Assembly (NCBI GenBank): GCA_024195585.1
Contig: SWBL01000018.1
Location: forward strand, 62,001 to 126,000
Length of the DNA stretch: 64,000 nucleotides
Direction of reading: 5' to 3'
Source of the DNA: Aureobasidium sp. EXF-3400
Taxonomy: Eukaryota; Ascomycota; Dothideomycetes; Dothideales; Saccotheciaceae
Positions 53,025 through 62,633 of the stretch are shown one piece after another. The notes below the pieces were generated by a model. The model ran no database searches. It was given only the letters and a program-made list of their open reading frames with translations, and was not told the DNA's origin. The first letter of the stretch is position 1, and each line of letters begins with the position of its first letter. A program made the translations under genes and the position numbers.

Positions 53025-53592
53025 TTACAGGATGAAGGCGAGAGCACCGGCACCAATAGCCATGATGCTGGCACCAACCTGGACAGCACCGCCAGTCGAT
53101 GTGACCGAAGGAGTAGCATTGGTGGCAGAGCCAGAAACGGATGAAGAAGCCTTGGTGGCGGAAGCAGAGGCATCAGCAGCAGCAGCGCCGGAAGCAGAGT
53201 TACCAGTGCTGGCGAGAAGAGTGGCGCAACGCGACTTGGCAAGGTTCTGGATGTTCTGGAGGTCTGCGGCCGAGCAGTCGGAGTTCTGGAGAAGGCATTG
53301 GGTTCCGGCAGCGAGGAAGGCCTTGGAGCCGGTTGTGCAGAGGCAGACGGGGTCGCTAGCAGAGCAGCCAGATGAGCCAACAGCGGATGAAATGCAGGGG
53401 AGCTGTTAGAATGACTGTCAGTATATTGGCCATGTCTCAGTCGAAAGCGAAGCTGGAACATACACCACACTGGGGAACACCTTCAGTAAGGCTGACGGAA
53501 GTAGAGGTGGCGGCAGCAGCAGAGCTAGAGGCCGAAGCGGCCATGGCAGTGGCGGCGAAGATGGCGAGGGAAGTGTAGACACGGAGCTGCAT
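53025..53592 (-). CDS. CFEM-domain GPI-anchored cell-wall protein
   Basis: Two exons (53464-53592, 53025-53402) with a 61-nt intron (GTATGT...AACAG), 168 residues. Signal peptide to about residue 18 (MQLRVYTSLAIFAATAMA). The CFEM domain follows with eight Cys at 42, 46, 56, 63, 65, 79, 86 and 102, spaced as in the family, and Asp60 in the position of the axial haem ligand of haem-binding CFEM proteins. A Ser/Ala/Thr-rich linker with one N-glycosylation site follows. The C-terminus VGASIMAIGAGALAFIL is a GPI-attachment tail. It is likely on the plasma membrane or wall, in iron/haem capture or as a surface protein. No single open frame shows it, because the intron splits the VPQCG-LPCISS junction. 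Confidence 0.93.
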
Positions 53593-53736
53593 GATGGCGG
53601 TGTTTGTGTGTTGTTGAGTTTAGAAGAAAGGAATTATAGAGAGTGTGTCGTAGTTTGGTCTGTGTTGTAAAAGAGTGTAAGGTGCGAGGTCTGAATCGAA
53701 TGAATGCTCAAACACAGAGCAAGAGCATGGCAGCAG

Positions 53737-53743
53737 TATTATA
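53737..53743 (-). promoter_or_regulatory. Possible TATA element of the CFEM gene
   Basis: TATAATA on the minus strand about 145 nt before the start codon. Confidence 0.3.
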
Positions 53744-54446
53744 TCCTGTCGTGGAACCTCAACCAAGTCCCGCGTCTGTGCCTGCCCATTTCTCCTCTTT
53801 TGCCATGCTTTTATTGTGACTCGTGAGACTCGAGGCCAACAATTCTCGCTCCGCTGGACTCCACTTGCCCATCGCAGTGATACTTTGCTCCTTCTGGCTG
53901 TTGATTGATTTTAGATCCGTCTTTTGAAACAGCACTTGCCAAATCCATGAGTCGTGAACTGCCTTTTTTAGCTTCAAACGCCATTCACTCATCCCCCGGC
54001 TCCAATTGACCCAAAGCTGGTGGTCCCTTGCATGGTCTCATCCACCACTTGACTGTTTTTGTTTCGCTCTGCCTATTTCCATCAACTTTTGCAATCTATG
54101 TCATGCCTTGCTTCTTCAAGCGATCAAAGGGACGTTTGAACAATGGAAGACCGGTAGATCTTGATCTTTCTTGTCTCTTGGCTAACTAGTGGCATACCAC
54201 AAAATGATCGTTGCTCAATCTCAAGAAACTTTGGACAAGCTTGAGATAGACTCGATAGTCTGCATATCAAAGGTGGTGACTGTGCTTTCTCTTCCTCCTT
54301 TTGGGAAGCATGTTTCTGCTGGGGCTTTTGCGTCCAGCCTTGGTCCAAAACAAGTGATCGACATATCCCCGTGCTTCTGACGAAGTTAAACCTCACTTTG
54401 TAGTGTACCTCCAGACCTTTTCTGACTCTGCTATCTACATGTCACC
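53744..54446. other. Intergenic: CFEM gene promoter and flank
   Basis: No supported gene. Short frames on both strands lack motifs. Confidence 0.5.
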
Positions 54447-55121
54447 ATGCACTTTGGTGATCTGCCTCTGCGGCTCACCTTTTTGGTTGCGTTTAGCTTC
54501 GCGTTCGTATATCAAAGCTTCTTTACGGCATGCGGCATGCGCAACACACGCACACGCACCTCCTTAGTCTGGGAGCGGGCCGAAGCCACCAGACAATTCA
54601 TCTATCGACAATTTACCTCTTTTACTCTATTTGAGCGAATCATCCCACTCTGGGGAGAGCAGCTTCCGGCAGTAGAACAGTTGACGGTGGTGCTCAAAGC
54701 GAATGATTCTAGAAATGGAATAACTTCTTTCGCCGTTGGGCGGATTAATTGTTGCGGATGCTTTTCTACGCGAAAGAAAGAGGGTCCTTCTCGGCAAAAA
54801 GCATCTTCTCGTGGCTTTTTTCAACGTCGTTGCATTTGTTTGCCGTGGCTGCCTACGCATAAGACCCCGCGGAGTGCCATTCCACAATCACTAAATAGAT
54901 TCCAGATTGGTTTAGTCGTTATTGTTTGCATGACTCTTGTTGGTGTGCTGTTGAACGGGCTTTGTGGATCTGCTGGTTTTCCAATAAGCGGGTCAGTGCG
55001 GATGAGAGTCCGGTGGCTAAACACTTATTCCTACGAGTACGATGGACGGATGGAGATGTACCTTCTAGGTCTTGTCTATACTTTCATGTCCTTGACTCGC
55101 GATGCAATGATCTTAATCTAG
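54447..55121 (+). CDS. Doubtful 224-codon frame, possible small membrane protein
   Basis: ATG at 54447. It has a hydrophobic start (LTFLVAFSFAFVYQSFF) and a second hydrophobic segment (FQIGLVVIVCMTLVGVLL), with Cys/Arg-rich sequence between. Unusually long for a chance frame here, but composition is untypical of the other genes, no family is recognised and the region is decayed. Listed only as a candidate. Confidence 0.2.
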   Translation: MHFGDLPLRLTFLVAFSFAFVYQSFFTACGMRNTRTRTSLVWERAEATRQFIYRQFTSFTLFERIIPLWGEQLPAVEQLTVVLKANDSRNGITSFAVGRINCCGCFSTRKKEGPSRQKASSRGFFQRRCICLPWLPTHKTPRSAIPQSLNRFQIGLVVIVCMTLVGVLLNGLCGSAGFPISGSVRMRVRWLNTYSYEYDGRMEMYLLGLVYTFMSLTRDAMILI

Positions 55122-55620
55122 GGCTTAAGCATAAGCTTAGTTTCTTGGAAGTAGGACGCTGATCTTTTGTGATCGACTTGCCTGCTTCTTCGCTAGTACT
55201 CTGGACTACTGTGGGCAGTTGCTCTGTCGTCTGAGCTTACACACATCAATGCTTGATGGGCACAAGATTGTCATGGGCTTTTCTATCATGTTGTTTACTA
55301 TGGGGCTGAGTTGTCGCGGATGGATCTAGTATAATAAGTCAGCTTGCGAGTCTTCCTAAGTGGACGACAGATAATCTAGACCATGCACTTCAGATTGCGG
55401 GTAAGGAGCATATAGCGACGATACAGGCTACTTCCAAGTATCTTTGTGCTTTCACGGAGGAATAAGCACTTCAATGAGGTAGGTATCGATGCGTACCAGA
55501 TAAAATTGATTATAATAGCAAGGCGATAGATGGTTAGAGATGCCAACCACAGTGCTTCGCCGGACCATTTGATATCGCACTTCGCCGACATCGACAGTTC
55601 GTAAACTCTACCGCCTGCAT
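55122..55620. other. Gene-poor stretch before the NRPS-like remnant
   Basis: Stops in all frames at short intervals; no motif recognised. May be a decayed upstream part of the remnant. Confidence 0.4.
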
Positions 55621-56345
55621 CAAGGACCTGCTGCATCCTTTGGTAAGTCGGATCGTCCCATGCATCTTCTCAGCGTCAAACAGATTGTCATAAGAATCAT
55701 CAAAGCCATTCCTCAATATCAGACAGTTCATTTCAACCGGAGTCTCTTTGATCTGGGCCTAGACTCACTCCATGCAATGAATATTTTTAAGAAGCTCAGA
55801 GTGGTTTGCCTCGATTCATCGAGTCTGCTTAGAATCATGCAACATCATATACTTACATGCAGACTATTCTCAACCGCCTTTTGGTACAGTATCTCTGATT
55901 AGACTGGTCTGGCCCTGTATGATGGTTACCCATGTGATCTTAAATGCATGGCCAGTTGACTTCTACATGCCACTGTCGCGAGCTCAAGTCTAGCCTTCGT
56001 CTCATAGCTACAACTGCTGCCACTACCAATGTCAAGAGTGTGATTTGTCTCATCGGCTGGCTTGGTGGCATTCTGATCCGTGAAATATGCGATGGCAAAG
56101 TGCCTTCCTAGCCGGTGAAAGAATGGCTGCAGCTTCTGTATAATGAAAACGAGAGTGTCTTACCGGCGATGGGGTTGATCGAGTTCTTCGAGCGCGCCTG
56201 TCAAACTGATTACAAGAAGCCAATGATCGACTGCTCGAAAAGGTTTACGCTATGACTAACCCTCGAGGACGCACAGCGCATCAGTGTCGAGCTGATGAGG
56301 TGATGGAACAGTCAGTGAAGTTTCAGCAGACAGAGCGCTGCCACT
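55621..56345 (+). pseudogene. Remnant of an NRPS-like (adenylation-thiolation-reductase) gene
   Basis: At about 55700-55800 a frame reads NRSLFDLGLDSLHAMNIFKKLR, cited here as LFDLGLDSLHAMNIF; LGLDSL is the phosphopantetheine attachment motif of carrier domains, with Ser in place. About 300 bp later, near 56108-56220, a frame after a stop reads VKEWLQLLYNENE and MGLIEFFERAC, similar to the C-terminal end of thioester-reductase domains. In an intact enzyme more than 1 kb separates these, so most of the reductase is deleted; stops interrupt the rest and I find no adenylation domain upstream. It must be a dead copy of an NRPS-like reductase gene. The carrier motif is clear; the reductase tail is less sure. 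Confidence 0.5.
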
Positions 56346-58282
56346 GAGTTGCGCGAAGGATCAAAATCCCAACAGGATAGGACAAAAAAATAATGCTACC
56401 AGAGATCTCAGGAAGTTGTACTTACTTTTTAGAATCCAGAAGATCCCAGGGGAAACCCCAGCAATTGTCCGCTTCGGCGCAGGCAATCCTTGTGTTTGCA
56501 AGATCATGCCGTTGCTTCCGCAGACGTTGAACTTGACAAGGAAAGAGAAGCTTGTGTTTGCAAGACTACTCGATGCAAGTTAGTTCAAAGTAAACGGGAT
56601 ATTCTCCCGCGAGTTCACCGGACTTGTTCAGCCCCGCAGCTGTTGATGAAATTAGCATACCGATCTTTCAGAGGCTCGAACTCGAGACCTCTGGTAGCAG
56701 TTGACCCATTGGGCCAATGAGGATTGTTGGAGAAACGGCAGCTTGACTCGCTTATTACCTCAAGGCAAGTGCAGATTGTGCCTCTTCTGAATTTTCCGCC
56801 TTGCGCAGCTCGCTTGCATGTGTCCAAGAAGCGCAAATCAACAGAGATTGATTTTGCTGTCAGAGTCCGCCATCGCCATGGTAAATTGACTTGGTTTGAT
56901 CTACCCAAGGTCAGTCGTGTCAGTACGCTCAACAACCATAGAATCGTTGACACCACCGATACCTCGATGAGGAAGTAACGCCCTCGTCGTATACACACAC
57001 GCTTTGCCGCTCCAACGGCTCCTCTTTTGTCATCTTTCTTGTTCAAGACTTAGCCCAGATGATCAGTCTGCGCACCATAGCCGATCAGCGCATCAGAAAG
57101 CAGTCTTATCTGATCCTCGTACTAAAGCCCGCTGATCATCAAATGTGCAACATAGTGGAGCGTCCATAGTCTTCTCGATACCGGCCTGTTGATCCATCAC
57201 TTGACCGGCTAAGCTTCTTGAATACCGCTCTTTGTTATCCTGCTTCCAATTCGCTTCTGGGTGTATCGTCGATAACTTGTGGCACCTTTTTCAGCTGTTC
57301 GAGGACCGTCATGTGGTGAGGATGGCGGTTCATTTTTTGCAAGATATCTGTTCAAGTGGTGTAGATCGGGATCTGATCAGTGCTTGTAGCCGTATCCAAT
57401 GCAAGGAGGGGTTTTTTCTTCTCGGAAAATGAGCCTGTACGATGCATCTGAAAGCAAGGACAGCACGTAACTACACAAGCATGCATAGGTCTTGCGAAGG
57501 GGTAGACAAAGGAAGCCAAGACGCTGCATGTGCACAGATAGGTACCAACATATCTTCTGATCCATTGTCAGACCAGAAGGCCTATCAATTCTTGACCAAT
57601 ATGACAATGTGAAGTAGGTCAACCAAGAAGGGCTCAAAGGAAGGTTGGTTGGAGCCCACATAGTGCCGAAATTCTACCGTCAGAGCTCCCAACCTCCTTC
57701 AAGCTTCCATGCCATCCAACCTTCGATCTTTGGATAGCAGTCATCGTCAACTTCCTGATAGAAGAATCGTGAAGATGCACGTCGATAAGCAATCAAATTC
57801 AAAATGCTAGCGCCACGGATTTATAACGCCTGTCGGAGCAAACAGTGATGACAGCTGGTTTGTTACTGGCGACCGGCTTTATGAGATACAAAAGACTGGT
57901 TTCTATGGAACGGAAGAAAGAATGGCTAGTTTCCAGGGTCTATCTGGCCTCATTGAAGAAGAGAAGTATCGTCGGTGTTGTGCCCTGCTCCAGCCGCCCA
58001 TTCGAATTGCGATCAGCCCAAATCTGCCAACTTCACATCATGGATACTGACGATATCCACCTCATCGACCATTTCTTCTTCGATCGAACTCTACTTTTCG
58101 TCGCTTTCGTTATCGACAAGAAGCGGCCAAATATTCCTTCTGGGCCTTTGCAAATCATGTCTTCCTCGCCGATCACCACGTCATCTCTCATCGCCGACAA
58201 ACTCCTGGTCATGGAAGAAAGTCGAATGTTGCCGTAACCACCGAACTTGTGTTCTTGTCGAGTGTGGTCCAAAGCTTGCAGT
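56346..58282. other. Gene-poor stretch with decayed sequence
   Basis: Many short frames but none recognised. A 14-bp direct repeat TTGTGTTTGCAAGA occurs near 56491 and 56553. A tRNA-like sequence sits at 56668-56722. A plus-strand frame at 57848-58237 and an overlapping minus-strand one at 58033-58365 contradict each other and neither has domain support. Confidence 0.4.
56668..56722 (-). other. Truncated tRNA-like sequence
   Basis: On the minus strand TGGCCCAATGG fits box A and GAGTTCGAGCC fits box B, with a T-arm-like stem, but only about 16 nt lie where the anticodon arm should be, and acceptor arms do not pair. Probably a tRNA-derived relic or chance. Confidence 0.25.
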
Positions 58283-58882
58283 CTAGTGAGGACACTTGAA
58301 GCACACAATTTCGGAGATGCGAGGGTCGAATGCCAGAGGCTTGTCGGGAAAGCTAGAGCGGCCATAGCAGTTCATACCGCATTCTTCGTGTGAGGCACTG
58401 TAATGGCCGCACTTCAGCTTGTGGAAACCTTTGCCGCAAAAGGGTGCCTTGGGTTTAACCTGCTCAGCAATTTTGGCGGCGTCTCTGGCTTTAATTGCTA
58501 AATCCTGCGCATGGCGAACCAAGACGAGCAGCCACTTTGTGACCAGATAACGCTTCTTGGAGGCGTCGCGGTTTTCATGCAACATACGTCTGAGGACATC
58601 GAAATATTCGTCCTGCTTGTCTTGGTCCAGTTCAAGACAGCTGACAAAGTTGCGGAGCTGCTTTCCACGCTCTCCAGTCGGAAGCTTGTAGATGTTGTTA
58701 ATCACCTCGAGAATGCGACGATCTCTGTTGTGCTCAGATTGATCCCCCACGCGATCTAGGTATTGCTCGACATCAATTTCTGAACTCCTCATCTCAGGCA
58801 GGCCTGGCTGAGAGTCTGTTGCGTTGCTGCCTTTGTATGGGACTTGGATCTTTGCAGTTGATAGTTGAGATGGATCCGACAT
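58283..58882 (-). CDS. Unknown protein with a C-terminal Cys/His cluster
   Basis: 199 residues from ATG at 58882; the frame is open to 59077 but only from a TTG. The first 140 residues are charged and helical (YLDRVGDQSEHNRDRRILEV, then YLVTKWLLVLVRHAQDLAIK). The C-terminus carries C149, C158-x-H160, C168, C172, C194 and C197 in the pattern FHKLKCGHY...EECGMNC...CFKC, a likely zinc site. The CGH...CGxNC element recurs in small uncharacterised proteins of moulds, as far as I recall; no function is assigned. No signal peptide, so it is probably intracellular. It is the first intact gene after the decayed stretch. Confidence 0.65.
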   Translation of the reverse strand: MSDPSQLSTAKIQVPYKGSNATDSQPGLPEMRSSEIDVEQYLDRVGDQSEHNRDRRILEVINNIYKLPTGERGKQLRNFVSCLELDQDKQDEYFDVLRRMLHENRDASKKRYLVTKWLLVLVRHAQDLAIKARDAAKIAEQVKPKAPFCGKGFHKLKCGHYSASHEECGMNCYGRSSFPDKPLAFDPRISEIVCFKCPH

Positions 58883-59969
58883 TGTGCTCGTCGATGTTGA
58901 TGTTGCCAGTGGGTTCAGGGGCGATGCGCTCTCGCGTGGGTGTTGTCCGAGTTGCGAAAAACTGAACTGAGACGCAGTCGCGGTCGCGTCGATGTGTTGG
59001 TGTGAAAGTTGATCGTTCGAGCGCAGGACTTGGCATGAGTTCGGCAGCTCGGTCTCCAAACCTGACCTGGCTAGCAAAAGGAGAGCCTCTGCGGCTTCTC
59101 TCTATCTGGGCGACGGCGGGCGCTGCGGAGATTGTACATGACCGTGAGTGCTTGCTTGAGGAACAGACGCTGACTGGAGTTGCAGCATAAGCGCATATTC
59201 AGCACGGCCTTTTGCAAGCCGTCTCAGGGGCTCTTCGTGATATGGCTCTCGTGGTATTGCTCTTCCGAATTTACCAGCTTGATGCTGGTCTCGATCGTCT
59301 CTGGTACACGTACGGCTCCAGCGTAACGCTGCCATCCCTGTGCCTGGACATTGCCCTGAGCTGGATAGGAGCTGTAACCTCGCTCGCGAGATCCTTACCG
59401 TCTCTGTTGCGGTGACATCTTGCCAGAGCAGGAATGACTGTACAACGGATTGGTCTTGATATCGAAAAGGGGAAAGAATCCAGAGACTAGAATGCTGTGC
59501 AGTAGCAGAAAGTGCTGCGTTCGTTTCTCGCTCAGTGTACCGGGTCAGTATCGTGACTAGTATCCTTGAGAAGTTATGTGATAAGGAACTACACTTCTTG
59601 CAGTCCCACAATCAAACTGGTTTGAAGAGCGATGTACAGCGACGATATAGTACGGTAAGGACCACGAGTACTTAGGGCCTAGGGTACTATCGAAGACTGG
59701 GACAGGGCATCGAGGAGGACTTTCTATACCAACTCCAGCCCTGTATATTCCATACGAGCGCGCCTGTCTCGAAATTGGACTATGATGTCGTCGAGTTCCA
59801 TCAGATTCCGGAATCATGGGACATCTCAGCACCTCACTTGCATTGATAACCTCTGTTTTGTCCCCCTTTTCTCCCTTCTACCTCGACGCCCAACCACAGT
59901 TCGCTTCGCTCTCCGTAAAGTAATTATTGGAATACACGCTGGTGCTACTCATGCTAACCTACTACCAGC
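58883..59969. other. Intergenic: divergent promoters
   Basis: Serves the Cys/His protein (minus) and the next gene (plus). Short frames on the minus strand (about 59102-59611) are unsupported. Confidence 0.5.
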
Positions 59970-60533
59970 ATGACCGACCACGAAGAGATGGTCAACGTGG
60001 CTGAGGATCTCCTGAGCAAGAAAGTTGAGCTCGAAGCAGAGCTCAGGGTCGTACGTTTTACTTTCTGCCTTTTTATAGCTATATAACTGACATGCATTCA
60101 GGCCAAGAGAGTCGCTGCCATCAGCGCTGCAATCATTGAGAAGATTGAGAAACATACCACCGTTCATAACGGCAAATTCGAGATTCTCGACGGTCTTATC
60201 ACATCTACTGCTATCGATGCTGGCGAGGACACGCTTGGTGCTGGTGGCGAAATCACTTCTGTCCTCATCATGGCCCACACCATCAACGACGACAACGTCA
60301 ATTTTCTCAAGCAGACTCTTACCGATCTCAAGAACAAGCTTCCTGACGAGGCTTACGTCCACAAGATCAACAGTGAGCTGAGCGCCATCGCCGAGCGGGA
60401 AAGGGCCATCGACAAGTTATTTGAGGAATCTGAGGATGAGGAAATGATTCAGGATGAGGCAACTATCAAGGATGAGGAAAACATCAAGGATGATGAAATC
60501 AAGGATGAAGAGAAGGTGAATGCCATTAAGTGA
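59970..60533 (+). CDS. Small coiled-coil protein with acidic tail, unknown function
   Basis: Two exons (59970-60050, 60102-60533), intron 51 nt (GTACGT...TTCAG), 170 residues. It starts MTDHEEMVNVAEDLLSKKVE and forms helices likely to coil (ELEAELRV, LKQTLTDLKNKL, INSELSAIAERERAIDKL). Residues about 140-170 are acidic with a loose repeat of the form IKDEE. No signal peptide, membrane segment or known domain. The codon use and clean splice support a real gene. Confidence 0.7.
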
Positions 60534-60750
60534 GGGATGTGAGGTTGGGCGCTCTTGCCATTGCGACTACCTACTCCGCGACTTTGGTCCACCAGATCCG
60601 CACCTAGCGTTTATCGCTCCTGCAGTTTGCTTCGCACCACAAAAAATCAAACTTGCTTCCTGCACCCTAACTTTTTGACTGTGATGTTTCCATTTCTGCT
60701 AGTCTTTTTTTCATTGTACCAAAGCCTTTGATTGATTTTTCCAATCCAAC

Positions 60751-62499
60751 ATGATGATGGAAGATTTGACCAATAATTCTTGCACCAGCTTGAGACTCCC
60801 GAGTCATCCAGCCATTGAAAGTGGACTTGATTCATCCATCAACGGTCGTACCAGCTTGGATGATCTGATGGAGAGGATGCGTAAGGATATAGCAGCAGGA
60901 GCATACAAAGTACGACCAGAAAAGAGTCATTCTGATGGCGAGCATGAGCCATATTCATGTGACAGCCTCTTCAACACCCAACTGGAAGAGTCTTTGCGCG
61001 ATTCCGATTACACCTATCACCTTGAACTGCATTCGACATTCTCGTCTCAAATCATAATGAGTGACCCAGATACGCAGCGGAGCAATCCTCTGGATCTCAC
61101 CAAAAGGTTCAGTCAGTCAACGCCGAGCACGCCAACAAAAAGACAAAAGACAACTCTAAGACAAACAAACGCTGCAAATGTGAGATCTTCACCGCCAACT
61201 TCGACACATCCACGCTCTTTGAGCACAGTCAACCAACCCAAGCAGAAATTCGGTCACCAGCGAACACAATCTCGATCATCTCAAGCGTCGCCTAGGTCTC
61301 GTTTGCAGTCAAGTATCAACACAAAGATGGCAAGATTGAGAGCAAAGACTACAGCAAACAACACAAACAAGGGACCACCGCAATCTCCTGCAGGAAAAGG
61401 TGCTGAGAGAATCTTCGAAGATCTCACGAATGACTCGGATTCAGAACTACCACCAGTGCAACCCAAGAACATTCAGCCACCTAAAAGTATGGAAAAACTA
61501 TCCAAGCAGCCCATCTTTTCCAGGACAAGATCGGAGAGCTCTGCTAGTCAGAACAAACGTCAGCCCTTTGTTCGTCCACCCTTCGTTAGACAGGATTCAA
61601 TGCCATCTCTCCTGGACAGCGAAGATGAACTCAATGAGGTACATATGTCAGGCTACAGTTCGCCTGTTCGCTCCTCTGCCAACGATGGCAAGCATACTAC
61701 CAAAACACCTCAGCCGGTCCCATTGTCTACCTCGTCACAGAAGCCAGCAGTCAACCAAGCCAATGCGCTACCATCGAACGATGATGACTTCCCGAGAGAC
61801 TTCTCGGTGCAACGTAAGCTACGAAACCCTCGATCATTTGCAAACAGAGTTGCTAATTGAGACAGTTTCGACACAAATCCATAACTACATCGCAGAAGCA
61901 GTAGGCGACGTTGATGACCGCGTTCACAGAATCTTCAAAGATATCGCTTTGAAGACGAGTCTTTATGTCGTAAGCTGATCAGCCCTTCCCCTCTCCACTT
62001 AACAAACATGACTAACCATTTTACGCAGCTCGAGAACGTTCCCTGCCATAACTCTCTTCTGTCGGCTGTGAACTCACAAATCGACACCAACGAGCGCAAT
62101 GCGCGTACCGTCAACAGGTCTTTGGAAGAGGTCTTGGACGCGCATGATTCTGCGGACACCGGTCTCACGCTCAAAGCTACCGATCACTGCAAGTTGCTTG
62201 ACAAGCAAGAGAGGGAGAGGCAGAAAGCTCTAGAGGGTATGCTTGACCATTTTGAGCAAAGGCAGAGGGATAAAGCAGAAGTGATGGAAGCGATTGGTGC
62301 GATGAGGAGGGATCTCAAAGAAGAGAAGGATGACTGTAACAGAAAGGAGGTGAAGGAGATAAGGAAATTGGGCGGCGAACGGACCAAGGAGAAGAGCAAA
62401 GGCAATGGTGGCGATGACACCATGGAGGATCAGGAGAGTAGAAAGAGAAAGAGAGATATCGAGACGGAGGAGCATATTGACGTCGATATGCTGATGTGA
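60751..62499 (+). CDS. Unknown nuclear-type coiled-coil protein
   Basis: Three exons (60751-61813, 61866-61969, 62029-62499), introns 52 and 59 nt (GTAAGC...GACAG, GTAAGC...CGCAG), 545 residues. Residues 1-350 are disordered, Ser/Pro/Gln/Lys-rich, with SPTR-like phosphorylation motifs (SQSTPSTPTKRQKTT). Exon 2 begins a helical region (IHNYIAEAVGDVDDRVHRIF), and exon 3 gives a long coiled coil (residues about 440-510: KQERERQKALEGMLDHFEQR). It ends with basic RKRKRD and acidic ETEEHIDVDMLM. Nuclear localisation is likely by composition. I do not recognise the family. The junctions were chosen because they keep frame and join the two helical parts. Confidence 0.75.
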
Positions 62500-62633
62500 G
62501 AAGAGGGTCGAGGCCAGTCTGAATCACAAACTTTAGGACGCTGAGTTATCGAGTCACTTTTGCATGCCAAAGTCAGCAGGTTGCTTGATCGAACTGTCGA
62601 TCAAAAAATCAAAACTTAGAACGAAACATACAA

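Noticed and set aside
57848..58365. Plus-strand 130-codon frame and overlapping minus-strand 110-codon frame
   Set aside because: They overlap each other antisense, neither has domain evidence, and one runs into the 3' end of the Cys/His gene.
58883..59077. Longer N-terminus for the Cys/His protein
   Set aside because: The extension begins with TTG and has no ATG; more likely leader sequence.
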